A DNA stretch of 64,000 nucleotides from Rhodomicrobium sp. Az07 (lineage in GTDB: Bacteria > Pseudomonadota > Alphaproteobacteria > Rhizobiales > Rhodomicrobiaceae), in contig NZ_JAHFZG010000005.1 in assembly GCF_018619475.1 (NCBI RefSeq), positions 1-64,000 on the forward strand, written 5' to 3'. The notes beneath the pieces are model-generated. The model made no database searches, was not told the origin of the DNA, and was given only the letters and a program-made list of their open reading frames with translations. Both the position numbers and the translations under genes were made by a program. Below, piece after piece: positions 25,077-36,229 of this stretch (positions within the stretch are counted from its first letter, which is position 1; the number at the start of each line of letters is the position of its first letter).

Positions 25077-25934
25077 CTAGACGATGCAGTGACGCAGAAC
25101 GATGTAGGCGATGCGCGGTTTCGAAAGCTTGACGCGAGTGCGCGGCGGCTTGAAGCCGCGCTTGATGAGGCCCGCGAGGATGGCCTTGTAGGCTTCCGAC
25201 ATCACGCGCGGCGTGCGCACGATGCGGCGGGGGTGCGCCTTCATGATCCGGTCGGCTTCCGCGAAGTGCCAGTGCGCGAGCTTCACGATGCGGTTGCACA
25301 CCTCGCCCAGCGCGGGGTGCGCGAGCACGGCGGCCGGGTCGGCGCTTTCGATGCCTTCGTCGACGAGGAATTCGCGCGGCAGATAGAGCCGGTCGATGGC
25401 GGCGTCGTCGTCGAGGTCGCGCAGGATGTTGGTGAGTTGCAGCGCGCGGCCGAGATGCTCGGAAAGCTCGCGGCCTGAGTGGTCCGGCATGCGGAACACC
25501 TTGACCGACAGGCGGCCGACGGCGCTCGCCACGCGATCGCAGTAGAGGTCGAGGTCGTTGAAGCTCGGCGCCTGCACGGGGCCATGCACGTCGGTTTCCA
25601 TGCCGTCGATCACGGCGCGGAAGTCCTCGCGCACAAGCCCGAAGTCGCGCACGGCGACGGCGAGGCCGGAAAGCCCGCGCACGGGTTCGCCGCGATACAC
25701 CGCCTCGATGTCGCGCCGCCACAGGTCGAGCTTGCGAAGGCGGTCCTCCGCGTCTCCCTCGATGTCGTCGGCGATGTCGTCCACCGCGCGGCAGAAGGAG
25801 TAGATCTCGAACATCGCCTCGCGCTGGCCCGGCGGCATGATGCGCATCGCGGCGTAGAACGAACTGCCGAGCGCGCGCTTCGACGCCTCATCCTCGGGAT
25901 GCTGAAGGTCGTCCAGAACTTCGGTGGCGGTCAT
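25077..25934 (-). CDS. hpnD: Presqualene diphosphate synthase HpnD
   Basis: HpnD condenses two farnesyl diphosphates to presqualene diphosphate. Aspartate-rich motifs are FCRAVDDIADD (near residue 54) and LTNILRDLDDDA; YCDRVASAVGRL is the third conserved block, and RLYLPREFL follows. 285 residues. The ATG overlaps the hpnC stop as ATGA, showing translational coupling. Confidence 0.95.
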   Translation of the reverse strand: MTATEVLDDLQHPEDEASKRALGSSFYAAMRIMPPGQREAMFEIYSFCRAVDDIADDIEGDAEDRLRKLDLWRRDIEAVYRGEPVRGLSGLAVAVRDFGLVREDFRAVIDGMETDVHGPVQAPSFNDLDLYCDRVASAVGRLSVKVFRMPDHSGRELSEHLGRALQLTNILRDLDDDAAIDRLYLPREFLVDEGIESADPAAVLAHPALGEVCNRIVKLAHWHFAEADRIMKAHPRRIVRTPRVMSEAYKAILAGLIKRGFKPPRTRVKLSKPRIAYIVLRHCIV

Positions 25935-26812
25935 TCGCCACCCCGCAACGCAGGTTGAGCGTTGCCCGGCGCGAAAATCCGCCGCCCGAATTCGAGACCC
26001 GCCGCCATGATCAGATTCGACGCGGACGCGGTTTTCGACAGATGCACGCGCTCGCTCAAGGGGTCGCGCTCCTTGAGCAAATGCAAAATCTTGCGGGCGA
26101 GCCGCTCGATGCCGGCAACTTCAAGACTGAGCCGCATATCGCGGATGCCGCGCGAGAGCTGCGCCGAGCCGAGGAGCGCTTCCGTTTTTCCGGCAAGCTC
26201 GTGGATCACGCCGAGCAGCGCGGGCGAAGCGTTGGAGGCGGCGAGCGCCTCGACGGGGATGCCGCGCCCTTCGAGCAGATCGAGAGGGATGTAAACGCGG
26301 TCGAGACGGCGATAATCCGCCCCGCAATCCTGAAGGTGGTTATTGATTTGAAGCGCGGCGCACAGCGCGTCGTTCGCGGGCCAGGTCGCGCGGCTCTCGC
26401 CGTGGACGTCGAGCACGAAGCGCCCGACCGGGATGGCGGAATAGCGGCAATAATCGATGAGGTCGTCCCAGTCGGTGTAGCGGGTCTTGCGCGCGTCACG
26501 GCGGAACGCGACGAGCAAATCCTGCGCATGCTGCGGCGATAGCCCGCGCTCGGCGAGCGCGGCGCGAAGCGGCACGGCATGCGCGATGGCGTCGGTCTGG
26601 CCAAGGAGCGTCGCCTCGAACGCGTCGAGCGTGAAAACCTTCTCGTCTTCCGAAAGCGTCGGATCGTCGGCGACGTCGTCGGCGGCACGCGCGAAGCGGT
26701 AGAACGCCATGATCGGCGCTCGGTGCCGCTTCGACACGAGATGCGACGCCACGGGGAAGTTCTCGTCCCGATGCGTCTTCTCGCCTGCTTCCCAGACCGG
26801 ACCCGCCGTCAT
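25931..26812 (-). CDS. hpnC: Hydroxysqualene synthase HpnC
   Basis: HpnC turns presqualene diphosphate into hydroxysqualene. It has the squalene/phytoene synthase fold: HLVSKRHRAPIMAFYRFARAADDVADD, YCRYSAIPVGRFVLD and NNHLQDCGADYRRLDRVYIP. The second aspartate motif is the HpnC form (QDCGADY) rather than the N-x-x-R-D of HpnD, which agrees with its different reaction. ATG 26812 overlaps the hpnB stop; 293 residues. Confidence 0.95.
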   Translation of the reverse strand: MTAGPVWEAGEKTHRDENFPVASHLVSKRHRAPIMAFYRFARAADDVADDPTLSEDEKVFTLDAFEATLLGQTDAIAHAVPLRAALAERGLSPQHAQDLLVAFRRDARKTRYTDWDDLIDYCRYSAIPVGRFVLDVHGESRATWPANDALCAALQINNHLQDCGADYRRLDRVYIPLDLLEGRGIPVEALAASNASPALLGVIHELAGKTEALLGSAQLSRGIRDMRLSLEVAGIERLARKILHLLKERDPLSERVHLSKTASASNLIMAAGLEFGRRIFAPGNAQPALRGGE

Positions 26813-27975
26813 GATGCCTCCGCGCGTTGCGCCTGAACGCGCCCTTTCCAAAGGCCGCCCTTGCCGCGCCACTGTTGCAGTGCGGAGTCGACCGTGTACG
26901 TCATGTAAAGAACCGCAATGGCGGGCAGCGCAGCCGACCATAACGGCGAAAGCCTGTAGAAGCGGACAATCGGCCAGAACGCCGCCGTCATCAAGACAAA
27001 GCTTATCCCGCCGATGGCTTGCGCAAGCCCTGTGCCAAAAATCGCAAGCCAGAGCGGAATAAGATAGGTTAACGTCATTCCGATGACGGTGCCCGCGAGC
27101 AACAGCGGCGAATAATTGAGCTGATCGTAGGCCGAGCGCGCCACCATCTTGCGAATGTCCTCGAAACGAGGATAGGGGCGCAGGCTGTGAACGCTGTCCG
27201 TCAGCCCGAGCCAGATCGGCCCCTTGCGCTTCATCGCGCGGCCAAGCGCACAGTCGTCGATCAGCGCCGAACGGATGGCGCGGATGCCGCCCGCCGCTTC
27301 GAGGGCGTCGCGACGCGCGAGCATGCAGCCGCCTGCCGCCGCCGCCATCGGGTGGTCGCGGCGGTTCACCCACGAGAACGGATAGAGCATCTGGAAGAAG
27401 AAGACGAAGGCGGGGATCAGCATCCGTTCGGCGAAGCTTTCGCAGCGCAGCTTCACCATCAGCGAATTGAGCACGAGGCCCCGCCCTTCGGAACGGGCGA
27501 CCAGGCGGCGCACAACGCCTTGATCGTAGGCGATGTCGGCGTCGGTGAGGAGAAGATAGCGCGAGGGAAGCGGCCGCGACGAAGCTTCCGCGATGCCCTG
27601 ATTGACGGCCCAGAGCTTGCCCGTCCAGCCACGCGGCAGCGGTTGACCCGAGATGATCGTGAGGCGGTCGCTCGCGCCGTTAGCTTCGGCGGCCTTGCGC
27701 GCGACTTTGGATGTGCCGTCGTCGCTCTGATCGTCGACGAGAACGATGTCCAGCCGCGCGGGATAATCCTGCGCCAGGAGCGACGAGATGCATCGGTCGA
27801 TGACGTCGGCTTCGTTCCGAGCCGGGATGACCGCCGTCACCGATGGCCAGGTTGCAGGCGCGATGGCGCGCTCTTTTGCTTCCTGAACATTCGCCCGCCA
27901 GAACCCCCCGCGAGCGGCCAACAGAAACACCCACGCCGCAAGCGCGACGCCGCCCAAACTCAACTCGACCGTCAT
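26809..27975 (-). CDS. hpnB: Hopanoid-associated glycosyltransferase HpnB
   Basis: A membrane GT2 family protein of 388 residues. An N-terminal membrane helix (LGGVALAAWVFLLAA) is followed by the catalytic domain: VTAVIPARNEADVIDRCI, VLVDDQSDDGTS (nucleotide-sugar aspartates), LTDADI (metal-binding D-x-D) and a late SALIDDCALG. Four C-terminal membrane segments are seen from residue 285. It is the first gene of the hpnBCDEF-G set. The exact acceptor has not been settled in the family; the hopanoid context is what names it. Confidence 0.9.
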   Translation of the reverse strand: MTVELSLGGVALAAWVFLLAARGGFWRANVQEAKERAIAPATWPSVTAVIPARNEADVIDRCISSLLAQDYPARLDIVLVDDQSDDGTSKVARKAAEANGASDRLTIISGQPLPRGWTGKLWAVNQGIAEASSRPLPSRYLLLTDADIAYDQGVVRRLVARSEGRGLVLNSLMVKLRCESFAERMLIPAFVFFFQMLYPFSWVNRRDHPMAAAAGGCMLARRDALEAAGGIRAIRSALIDDCALGRAMKRKGPIWLGLTDSVHSLRPYPRFEDIRKMVARSAYDQLNYSPLLLAGTVIGMTLTYLIPLWLAIFGTGLAQAIGGISFVLMTAAFWPIVRFYRLSPLWSAALPAIAVLYMTYTVDSALQQWRGKGGLWKGRVQAQRAEAS

Positions 27976-28234
27976 GCCCAGACTCTTTGTTTATCGACGC
28001 CGGTCGCAGTGCCCCACTGCAACCGGCATCCGCCCCAAGTACCCTGTCGCTTCGAATAGAAGAGAAAGGAGGCTTGAGTCTATTGTTTTTGTTCGTCTTC
28101 TCGGCAGGACAAGTCCCCGGTCCACCGGATGGGCTTTGAGGCCCGATTTTTATTCTGCACGCCGGAGATGCTGTAATTCTTTATTTGCGCACGGAAATTG
28201 GACGAATACCCCCCAACGCGTACACGCCGCGCCG

Positions 28235-30151
28235 CTAGTTCGCATCCATCTTGAGCGCGGCGATGAACGCCTCTTGCGGGATTTCCACGCGGCCGAATTG
28301 CCGCATCTTCTTCTTGCCCTCTTTCTGCTTGTCGAGCAGCTTGCGCTTGCGGCTGACGTCGCCGCCGTAGCATTTCGCCGTCACGTCCTTCCGAAGCGCC
28401 GACAGCGTTTCGCGCGCGATGATCTTCGCGCCGAGGGCCGCCTGGATCGGGATCTGGAAAAGGTGGCGGGGGATCAGCTCCTTCAGCTTCTCGCACATCA
28501 TGCGCCCGCGCATTTCGGCGCGTCCGCGATGGACGATGATCGAAAGCGCGTCCACCGGCTCCGCGTTGACGAGGATCGACATTTTCACGAGGTCGCCCTC
28601 GCGGTACTCGATGAGCTGGTAATCGAAGCTGGCATAGCCGCGCGAGACGGATTTCAGCCGGTCGTAGAAATCGAAAACCACCTCGTTCAGCGGCAGTTCA
28701 TAGACCACCATGGCGCGGTTGCCCGCATAGGACAGGTCGATCTGTCGCCCGCGCCGGTCCTCGCACAGCTTGAGCACCGCGCCGAGATAGTCGTCGGGAA
28801 CCAGAATCGTCGCCTTGATCCACGGCTCTTCCATGTGATCGATCTTCACGACGTCCGGCATGTCGGCCGGGTTGTGCATCTCCTGCATCTGACCGTCGGT
28901 CATGTAGAGATGATAGATCACCGAAGGCGCTGTGGTGATGAGATCGATATTGAATTCGCGTTCGAGGCGTTCGCGGATGATTTCGAGGTGGAGCAGGCCG
29001 AGAAAGCCGCAGCGGAAGCCGAAGCCGAGCGCGGCGCTCGTCTCCATTTCATATTGAAAGCTTGCGTCGTTGAGGCGCAGCTTTCCCATGGCGTCGCGCA
29101 AATCTTCGAACTGAGAGGCGTCGACCGGGAAGAGGCCGCAGAACACCACGGGCTGCACCGGTTTGAAGCCCGGAAGCGCCTTCGCGGTGGGCCGCTTTTC
29201 TTCCGTGACTGTGTCGCCGACGCGCGTGTCGGCCACTTCCTTGATGGCGGCGGTGAAAAAACCGACTTCGCCGGGGCGCAGTGCGTCGACCATTTCCTGC
29301 TTCGGGCGGAAGATGCCCACGCGGTCCACCGGATAAAGGCCGTCCGTGGCCATCAGTTTGATGCGCATGCCCTTCTTCAGCACGCCGTCGACCATTCGCA
29401 CCAGCACCACCACGCCGAGATAGGGGTCGTACCAACTGTCGATGAGCATCGCCTTCAGCGGCGCCTTCACGTCGCCCTCGCGCGGAGGCGGCAGGCGATG
29501 CACGATGGCTTCGAGCACGGCAGCGATGTTGAGGCCGGTCTTGGCCGAAATCTCCACGGCATGAGACGCGTCGAGGCCGATGACGTCCTCGATCTGCTGC
29601 TTCACGCGCTCCGGCTCGGCGGCGGGCAGGTCGATCTTGTTCAGAACGGGGACGATTTCGTGATTGTTGTCGAGCGCCTGATAGACGTTCGCGAGCGTCT
29701 GCGCTTCCACGCCCTGGCTTGCATCGACGACGAGCAGCGAGCCTTCGCACGCGGCGAGGCTGCGGCTCACCTCATAAGCGAAGTCGACATGGCCGGGGGT
29801 ATCCATCAGGTTGAGCTGATAGATCTCGCCGTCATTGGCCTTGTAGTCGAGCCGCACCGTTTGCGCCTTGATGGTGATGCCGCGCTCCTTCTCGATGTCC
29901 ATGTTGTCGAGAACTTGCGCCTGTCCAGCCATTTCGCGGTCGGTCATGCCGCCGCAATATTGGATGAGGCGGTCTGCGAGCGTGGATTTGCCGTGATCGA
30001 TATGCGCCACGATCGAAAAATTACGGATGCGCGAAAGCGGCGTCACGGTTTTTGGCGCTCCTTTGGCGACCTCCGCCGCTGGCGCGGTCGTCTCGACAGC
30101 GGGATTTGAAGGGTCATTGGTCATCGGCTCGGGCGATTTCGGCTCGGTCAT
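28235..30151 (-). CDS. lepA: Elongation factor 4 (LepA)
   Basis: LepA is a ribosome-binding translational GTPase active under ionic or cold stress. G motifs: [40 protein letters not shown]. The EF4-specific C-terminal domain is present ([34 protein letters not shown] in pieces, then [16 protein letters not shown]). It has an additional N-terminal stretch of about 38 residues rich in Pro, Ala and Thr before [18 protein letters not shown] 30124 would trim nine of these. 638 residues. Confidence 0.96.
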   Translation of the reverse strand: MTEPKSPEPMTNDPSNPAVETTAPAAEVAKGAPKTVTPLSRIRNFSIVAHIDHGKSTLADRLIQYCGGMTDREMAGQAQVLDNMDIEKERGITIKAQTVRLDYKANDGEIYQLNLMDTPGHVDFAYEVSRSLAACEGSLLVVDASQGVEAQTLANVYQALDNNHEIVPVLNKIDLPAAEPERVKQQIEDVIGLDASHAVEISAKTGLNIAAVLEAIVHRLPPPREGDVKAPLKAMLIDSWYDPYLGVVVLVRMVDGVLKKGMRIKLMATDGLYPVDRVGIFRPKQEMVDALRPGEVGFFTAAIKEVADTRVGDTVTEEKRPTAKALPGFKPVQPVVFCGLFPVDASQFEDLRDAMGKLRLNDASFQYEMETSAALGFGFRCGFLGLLHLEIIRERLEREFNIDLITTAPSVIYHLYMTDGQMQEMHNPADMPDVVKIDHMEEPWIKATILVPDDYLGAVLKLCEDRRGRQIDLSYAGNRAMVVYELPLNEVVFDFYDRLKSVSRGYASFDYQLIEYREGDLVKMSILVNAEPVDALSIIVHRGRAEMRGRMMCEKLKELIPRHLFQIPIQAALGAKIIARETLSALRKDVTAKCYGGDVSRKRKLLDKQKEGKKKMRQFGRVEIPQEAFIAALKMDAN

Positions 30152-30415
30152 GGCGCCTTACATAAAGGAAAAGACAAAAAGCTGAAAGGACGGCGAATGT
30201 TTCAGGCGTTGCCGCGAGTGCCGCATGGCGGCACGATCAGAAGGTTATCGCTTCTGACGACAGCAAATGCACGCCCCAGTTCCATATTTGAGCCTATCTT
30301 ATGGCAATCGCGGCCCTCTTTGCAGAACTTCGCCGCTTCGAGAATGCGGCACACCGTGATTCCGGACATCGGCGATGTTTGACGGCCGCCGGGGGACAAG
30401 CTTCTGGAGCCGGAT

Positions 30416-30442
30416 CCGATCAGGTTGACCCAACCTGATCGG
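30416..30442. repeat. Perfect inverted repeat downstream of alaS
   Basis: CCGATCAGGTT (30416-30426) and AACCTGATCGG (30432-30442) are exact complements around GACCC. No U-run follows on the minus strand, so termination of alaS is possible but not obvious. Confidence 0.6.
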
Positions 30443-30474
30443 TGAATCCGTCTCTAAACGTCAAGAAGAGACCG

Positions 30475-30514
30475 TTTTACCGTTCTGATTGCAATTCAAT
30501 CAGATCGGAACGTG
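30475..30514. repeat. Imperfect palindromic intergenic element
   Basis: CCGTTCTGATTG and CAATCAGATCGGAACG face each other across CAATT, with four additional bases in the second arm. This recalls the CAATC-AGATCGGAACG palindromes frequent in Rhizobiales spacers and shares CAGATCGG-like bases with the repeat at 30416. Confidence 0.45.
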
Positions 30515-30725
30515 CTCTCGAGCCCCAAACCCCGCGCGGTCGTGAAGGTGGGTCCTCCATGGCGGCTCATCTCCCGCCGGGTATTCTGACAGCCCGCATG
30601 CGCGCTACTTGACACGCTCATATAACGCAATCGGACGATTTGCATGGTCCGGTTGTGAATCCCTATCGCGCGCGAAGCCACGCCCGACCGGGAAAAACGC
30701 CCGGCAGTCACGGCCCCGCAACGCT

Positions 30726-33410
30726 CTATGCCGGCGCAACCGCGCTCGCAAGGCGTTCGGCAATGGCGCTCAACGCGTCCTCCGCTTTTTCCCCGTTGGG
30801 GCCGCCTGCCTGAGCCATATCCGGCCGCCCTCCTCCGCCCTGACCGCCAAGAGCCGCCGCTCCTGCCTTGACGAGATCGACGGCGCTATATTGCTTGGTG
30901 AGATCGTCGGTCACGCCGATGACAATCCCCGCCTTGCCATCTTCCGTGACACCGACGATGGCGACGATCCCAGACCCGATCTGGCGCTTGCCGTCGTCCA
31001 CCAGACTGCGAAGATCCTTGGGGTGTATGCCTTTAACCGTGCGCGCGAACATGGTCACGTCGCCAACCCGGCGAACCGGATTTTCCGCCCCGGCCTGACC
31101 GTTGCCGGTGCCGAGCGCGATTTTCTTCTTCGCCTCGGCAAGCTCGCGTTCAAGTTTCTTGCGCTCTTCGATGAGAGCCTGCAGACGCACCGGAACTTCA
31201 GACGGTGCCACGCGGAGAAGCTCGGCGGCCTGCCGGAGCGCCGCTTCCTGATGCGCGAGATGGAGACGCGCCGCATTGGCCGTCAGCGCCTCGATGCGTC
31301 GGACACCGGCCGCGACCGCACTCTCCTGCACGACCTTGACGAGGCCGATCTCGCCTGTCGCGCGGACGTGCGTTCCCCCGCACAACTCGACCGAGAACGC
31401 GCGGCTTCCACGCTCGTCATGGCTGGCCTCGCCCATCGACACGACGCGCACTTCCTCGCCGTATTTCTCGCCGAAAAGCGCCATCGCACCGGCGGCGATC
31501 GCGTCGTCCACCGCCATGAGGCGTGTCACTACCGGACTGTCGCGAAGCACCACCGCGTTGGCCAGTTCTTCGACGGTTGCGAGTTCTTCCTTCGAAAGCG
31601 GCTTCGGATGGGCAAAGTCGAAGCGGAGCTTGTCCGGATCGACAAGCGAGCCTTTCTGGGTGACATGCGTGCCGAGAGTCTCACGCAGCGCTTCATGAAG
31701 CAGGTGCGTCGCGGAGTGATTCGCGCGAATGGCAGTGCGCCGCGCGTGCTCGACCCGCATTTCCACGGCATCGCCGACCTTGAGCGGACCCTTCTTCACC
31801 GTCCCGACATGGGCGAACAGCTTGCCGAACTTCTTTTGCGTATCGGTTACATCGAAATGGGCGTTCTTCGGAGCGATGATCACACCCCGGTCGCCGACCT
31901 GGCCGCCCGACTCGCCATAAAACGGCGTCTGGTTGAGAACAAGAATGCCTTCGTCGCCGGTCTTCAACTGCTTGACCGACTTGCCATCCTTCACGATCGC
32001 GACGATCTGGCCCTCGGCGCTTTCGGTTTCATAGCCGAGGAACTCCGTCGCTCCGGCCTGATCCAGCACATCGAACCAGACCTTGTCGGTCGCGGCCTCG
32101 CCGGACCCCGCCCAGGCCTTGCGCGCTTCGGCCTTCTGCTGCGCCATCGCGGCGTTGAACTGCTCGATATCGACACTGATGCTGCGGGCTTTCAGCGCAT
32201 CCTGCGTCAGATCGAGGGGAAACCCGTAGGTGTCGTACAGCTTGAATGCGACGTCGCCGGAAAAGGTGTCGCCCGCGCCAAGAGCGCCTGAAGCATCGTC
32301 GAGAAGGCTGAGGCCGCGAGCAAGCGTCCTCTGGAAGCGGACCTCCTCGATCTTGAGCGTTTCGCCGATCAGCGCCTGACCGCGCACGAGTTCCGGATAA
32401 GCCTGTCCCATCTCCCGCACAAGGACTGGAAGCAACCGATGGAGCAACGGTTCTTCCGCGCCCAACAGATGCGAATGGCGCATCGCGCGTCGCATGATGC
32501 GGCGGAGAACATAGCCGCGCCCCTCGTTTGAGGGCAGGACGCCGTCCGCGATGAGAAAGGCGGAGGCGCGAAGGTGATCGGCGATGACGCGATGGCTCGG
32601 AAGCGCTCCGCCTTCGGCCGGCACGCCGGTCGCATCGACGGAAGCGCGGATGATCGCCTGAAAGAGATCCGTATCGTAATTGTTGTGAACGCCCTGAAGT
32701 ACGGCCGCCACGCGTTCCAGGCCCATCCCGGTGTCGATCGAGGGCCTCGGCAGGTCGAGCCGCTCCGCCTTCGAAATCTGCTCGTACTGCATGAAAACGA
32801 GGTTCCAGATTTCGATGAAGCGGTCGCCATCGGCGTCCTCGCTTCCGGGGGGGCCGCCCGGAACCTTGGGACCGTGATCGAAGAAGATTTCGGAGCAAGG
32901 ACCGCAGGGGCCCGTCTCTCCCATCGACCAGAAATTATCCGAGGTGGAAATGCGGATGATGCGGTCGTCGGGCAGCCCGGCGATCTTCTTCCAGAGCGCA
33001 TGCGCGTCATCGTCTTCGGAAAAGACCGTGACGATAAGCCGCTTCTTGTCGAGGCCGAATTCCTTGGTGACGAGCGTCCAGGCCAACTCGATGGCGCGCT
33101 CCTTGAAGTAGTCGCCGAAGGAGAAATTGCCGAGCATCTCGAAGAACGTATGATGCCGCGCCGTATAGCCGACATTGTCGAGGTCGTTGTGTTTTCCGCC
33201 CGCCCGCACGCATTTCTGCGAGGTCACGGCGCGTTTGTAGGGCAACGTCTCCATACCGGTGAAAACGTTCTTGAACTGCACCATGCCCGCGTTCGTGAAC
33301 ATCAGCGTCGGATCGTTCCGAGGCACGAGGGGGCTCGACGGGACGTGCTCGTGACCATTATTGCGGAAGAAATCGATGAATGTTCCGCGGATCTCGTTAA
33401 GGGTGCTCAT
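30726..33410 (-). CDS. alaS: Alanyl-tRNA synthetase
   Basis: AlaRS charges tRNA-Ala and tmRNA. The class II core begins [43 protein letters not shown] (in part), with [22 protein letters not shown] motif 2. The editing domain holds [13 protein letters not shown] and the zinc site [13 protein letters not shown]. The C-terminal glycine-rich [16 protein letters not shown] is the C-Ala end. ATG 33410 matches family starts better than a longer frame beginning at 33428. 894 residues. Confidence 0.97.
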   Translation of the reverse strand: MSTLNEIRGTFIDFFRNNGHEHVPSSPLVPRNDPTLMFTNAGMVQFKNVFTGMETLPYKRAVTSQKCVRAGGKHNDLDNVGYTARHHTFFEMLGNFSFGDYFKERAIELAWTLVTKEFGLDKKRLIVTVFSEDDDAHALWKKIAGLPDDRIIRISTSDNFWSMGETGPCGPCSEIFFDHGPKVPGGPPGSEDADGDRFIEIWNLVFMQYEQISKAERLDLPRPSIDTGMGLERVAAVLQGVHNNYDTDLFQAIIRASVDATGVPAEGGALPSHRVIADHLRASAFLIADGVLPSNEGRGYVLRRIMRRAMRHSHLLGAEEPLLHRLLPVLVREMGQAYPELVRGQALIGETLKIEEVRFQRTLARGLSLLDDASGALGAGDTFSGDVAFKLYDTYGFPLDLTQDALKARSISVDIEQFNAAMAQQKAEARKAWAGSGEAATDKVWFDVLDQAGATEFLGYETESAEGQIVAIVKDGKSVKQLKTGDEGILVLNQTPFYGESGGQVGDRGVIIAPKNAHFDVTDTQKKFGKLFAHVGTVKKGPLKVGDAVEMRVEHARRTAIRANHSATHLLHEALRETLGTHVTQKGSLVDPDKLRFDFAHPKPLSKEELATVEELANAVVLRDSPVVTRLMAVDDAIAAGAMALFGEKYGEEVRVVSMGEASHDERGSRAFSVELCGGTHVRATGEIGLVKVVQESAVAAGVRRIEALTANAARLHLAHQEAALRQAAELLRVAPSEVPVRLQALIEERKKLERELAEAKKKIALGTGNGQAGAENPVRRVGDVTMFARTVKGIHPKDLRSLVDDGKRQIGSGIVAIVGVTEDGKAGIVIGVTDDLTKQYSAVDLVKAGAAALGGQGGGGRPDMAQAGGPNGEKAEDALSAIAERLASAVAPA

Positions 33411-33553
33411 AACCAAATTCGTTTCCAATGGACAAGCGCGGCTTTACCTGTGGCCAAATCCGCCCCGGAGATAAAGCATATCGGCACTCGACAGCGATAC
33501 CGCAATTTCTCGTTATCGAGCAAGACGCCCACAGCAATCCTGCCACATGCAGA

Positions 33554-34693
33554 TTAGCGGCTGGCTCCTTTTCTGCTCCGGCTTGGTGCCTCAGCCTCGC
33601 CTGGAATCTCGCCGTCGCCATTGTCGTCGTCGTCGCCATCCGCGCCGTCGAGGATTCTTGTCGCTATCAATCCGGCATTGGCGCGGATTTCCCGCTCGAT
33701 CGCTTCGGCGACCGCGGGATTGCCGCGCAGAAAGGCCTTTGCGTTTTCCCGTCCCTGTCCAATTCGTTGGCTGTCATGCGAATACCAGGAGCCCGACTTC
33801 TCCACGATGTTCGCCTTCACCCCCAAATCGACCAATTCGCCGGTCTTTGAGATGCCTTCGCCATACATGATGTCGAACTCGACCTGCTTGAATGGCGGCG
33901 CCACCTTGTTCTTGACCACCTTGACGCGGGTCTGGTTGCCGACAACCTCGTCGCGCTCCTTGATCTGTCCGATGCGCCGGATGTCGAGGCGTACAGAGGA
34001 GTAGAATTTCAGCGCGTTGCCGCCCGTCGTGGTTTCGGGGTTTCCGAACATGACGCCGATCTTCATGCGTATCTGATTGATGAAGATGACGATGCAATTC
34101 GATTTCGAGATGGATCCGGTCAGCTTGCGAAGCGCCTGACTCATGAGGCGGGCCTGCATGCCGGGCAGCACATCGCCCATTTCGCCTTCGATCTCCGCCT
34201 TTGGCGTCAATGCGGCGACCGAATCAACCACGATGACATCGATTGCGCCGGAGCGAACCAGCGTATCGGTGATTTCGAGCGCCTGTTCGCCCGCGTCCGG
34301 CTGCGAGATGATCAGATCTTCGAGATTGACGCCCAGCTTTCGCGCATAGCCCGGATCGAGCGCGTGCTCGGCGTCGACAAACCCGCAGGCACCGCCCTTT
34401 TTCTGGGCTTCCGCGATCACGTGAAGCGCGAGCGTCGTCTTGCCGGACGATTCCGGCCCGAAAATTTCAATGACGCGACCACGCGGCAGCCCGCCTATTC
34501 CGAGCGCGATATCGAGGCCAAGAGATCCAGTGGAAATCGCCTCCACCTCGACGGGCTTGTCATTCTTGCCAAGCCGCATGACGGACCCTTTGCCGAAATT
34601 CCGCTCGATCTGGCTCAAGGCGGCTTCGAGGGCTTTCTGCTTGTCCATACTGTCCAAATTCCCTTCGATCACGCGGAATGGCGTTTCGCTCAT
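33554..34693 (-). CDS. recA: Recombinase A
   Basis: RecA catalyses strand exchange and LexA cleavage in the SOS response. Walker A is [15 protein letters not shown], with [21 protein letters not shown], the L1 region [15 protein letters not shown] and L2 [18 protein letters not shown]. The C-terminal tail is acidic ([15 protein letters not shown]), as usual. ATG 34693 gives 379 residues; ATG 34648 is an alternative beginning [12 protein letters not shown] near-consensus SOS box lies 58 bases upstream. Confidence 0.97.
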   Translation of the reverse strand: MSETPFRVIEGNLDSMDKQKALEAALSQIERNFGKGSVMRLGKNDKPVEVEAISTGSLGLDIALGIGGLPRGRVIEIFGPESSGKTTLALHVIAEAQKKGGACGFVDAEHALDPGYARKLGVNLEDLIISQPDAGEQALEITDTLVRSGAIDVIVVDSVAALTPKAEIEGEMGDVLPGMQARLMSQALRKLTGSISKSNCIVIFINQIRMKIGVMFGNPETTTGGNALKFYSSVRLDIRRIGQIKERDEVVGNQTRVKVVKNKVAPPFKQVEFDIMYGEGISKTGELVDLGVKANIVEKSGSWYSHDSQRIGQGRENAKAFLRGNPAVAEAIEREIRANAGLIATRILDGADGDDDDNGDGEIPGEAEAPSRSRKGASR

Positions 34694-34750
34694 GAATCGT
34701 AATCCTTCGTTTATTCCATAGCGGTCATGGACTTGCAAACGACACCGAAT

Positions 34751-34765
34751 GTACCCCATTTGTTC
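34751..34765 (-). promoter_or_regulatory. Probable LexA/SOS box of recA
   Basis: On minus the sequence is GAAC-AAATGGG-GTAC, one base from the alphaproteobacterial GAAC-N7-GAAC site. It sits inside a possible promoter (TTGCAC, 16 bases, TACATT), where LexA would block RNA polymerase. Confidence 0.6.
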
Positions 34766-34930
34766 TTGTGTGCAAGTATTTTTGCGCAACTTTAAATCGA
34801 TCATCGCCGTCGTTGCAATTGTGCAACGGCGGCTTTGGGTTGCGAAAATGAAGTGTCGAGTTCGCGATTCGCATCGCGCATGTTGCCCGCCGTCGTTCGC
34901 GGCCGGGCTGTTTCGACGCCGATGTTGCGC

Positions 34931-36229
34931 TTACTTCTTCCCAAACGCCACAAGCGCCGCCATCAACTCCGCATGCTCCGCCGCCGCATCTGCCACGGGC
35001 ACGCCCGCAGCGATTGCATCCCACGCGTGACGCAGGCTCGCCGCCCCGCCGCGCGGCCCCATCGGGTGGCCGAACACGCCGCGCCCCGGCACGAAGCCGA
35101 AATCCACGGTGCCGAGCTTCCGATACACGCCTTCGAGCGTCGCCGCGCTGTCGCTGCCGCCGGGCACGGGCAGGGCGGGCTTGATCGATCCCATCGGTTC
35201 GAGACACGCGCGCACGCAATCGAGCACTTCGCTTTCGGGCATCATCATGCGCGCGCCGAAGCCCGGCATGATGACCACGTCGAAGCCCGCGAGCCGTTGC
35301 AGGCGCGTAAACACCCGGCTATGGACGCCATATTGAGGTAGTCGCGCGAAGGCGGCGATGAACGGGAAATGCGCGATCAGCGGCACGCGCGCGTGCTTCC
35401 TGAGCATCCGAACGCCGGAGAGGCCGACCGGTAGCGCGTTGATGAGCAGCGTGTTCGCGCCGCGCGCAATGGCGAGGTCGTGTAGCTCAACGAGCCGGTC
35501 CACCTCGTCGGTGATATTGGCGAGGTACATCTTCGGCACGCCGGTCTCGCGTTCGGCCCGCTCGCGAGCAGCACCCAGCAGCGCGGCGCGGTCGGCCAGC
35601 GGACACCAGTCGACATCCGCCAGCATCTCGTCGTCCTTCGCGATGTCGAGGCCGCCGAGCCAAGCCTGATAGGCCAGTTCCGCGAACGGCTCCGGCGGCA
35701 ACCCGATATTCGGCTTGATGACGCCGAAGAAGATCGGCCGCCCGAACGCCTGCAATTGCTCGCGCAGCCCCGCGATGCCGAATTGCGGTCCCTGAAACGC
35801 GGCGAGGTAGCTCGCAGGGAAGCGGATGTCTTCGAGCCGGATCAGCGGGATGCCGGGCGAGAAGAACACGCCCTCGCCCAGCACGGCGGAGATGAGGTTC
35901 GGGATCTTCGGGCCGAAATTGCCGTGCGGATGCGCGATGGTGGCGCGGCAGGCGTAAACGTCGCCTTTGGGCGCGTGCTCGATCGGGATGGAGAAGCCGC
36001 CTGCGCGCGGCGTCGCGTCGAGGTCCAGCACCTTCGCGGCGAAGCGCGGGCGGAAGTCCTCGTCCACGCCGACGCGCCGCCATTGCGCGGTCGATTGCTC
36101 GGAGCACAGATGCGCCGCCGCTTCGCGCGGTTCGCCCGCGCATTCGAAGGTGAAGTCGAGTTCGATATAGGCTTCGGCGTCAAGCTCGCCGCGACGCGCG
36201 TAAAAGCCCTGAATGTCGTCCGGCGTCAC
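34931..36229 (-). CDS. RubisCO-like protein (form IV)
   Basis: A 432-residue RubisCO large-subunit homologue that should not fix CO2. Residue K172 in IKPNIGL (K175 in plant numbering) and the carbamate/metal triad K198, D200, E201 (LDIAKDDE) are kept, and H287 matches H294. However, K177 is replaced by N174, loop 6 lacks the K334 lysine ([14 protein letters not shown]), and the GGGTxGHP phosphate site is PGRGVFGHP. So it could still carry out enolisation of a ketose phosphate-like substrate. GTG 36229 overlaps the yjbQ stop as GTGA, which fixes the start and couples the two genes. The subgroup and substrate are unknown. Confidence 0.9.
   Translation of the reverse strand: MTPDDIQGFYARRGELDAEAYIELDFTFECAGEPREAAAHLCSEQSTAQWRRVGVDEDFRPRFAAKVLDLDATPRAGGFSIPIEHAPKGDVYACRATIAHPHGNFGPKIPNLISAVLGEGVFFSPGIPLIRLEDIRFPASYLAAFQGPQFGIAGLREQLQAFGRPIFFGVIKPNIGLPPEPFAELAYQAWLGGLDIAKDDEMLADVDWCPLADRAALLGAARERAERETGVPKMYLANITDEVDRLVELHDLAIARGANTLLINALPVGLSGVRMLRKHARVPLIAHFPFIAAFARLPQYGVHSRVFTRLQRLAGFDVVIMPGFGARMMMPESEVLDCVRACLEPMGSIKPALPVPGGSDSAATLEGVYRKLGTVDFGFVPGRGVFGHPMGPRGGAASLRHAWDAIAAGVPVADAAAEHAELMAALVAFGKK

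Larger units (their letters stand above)
30152..30725. other. Intergenic region between alaS and lepA with inverted repeats
   Basis: 574 bases without a strong gene. A minus-strand frame at 30202-30369 (ATG 30369, 55 residues, four cysteines) has rather natural composition but no ribosome site or known relative. Two palindromic elements lie at 30416-30442 and about 30475-30514. Confidence 0.5.

Noticed and set aside
27974-30109. A 711-codon plus-strand frame over lepA
   Set aside because: LepA is certain on minus; the plus product has no recognisable family.
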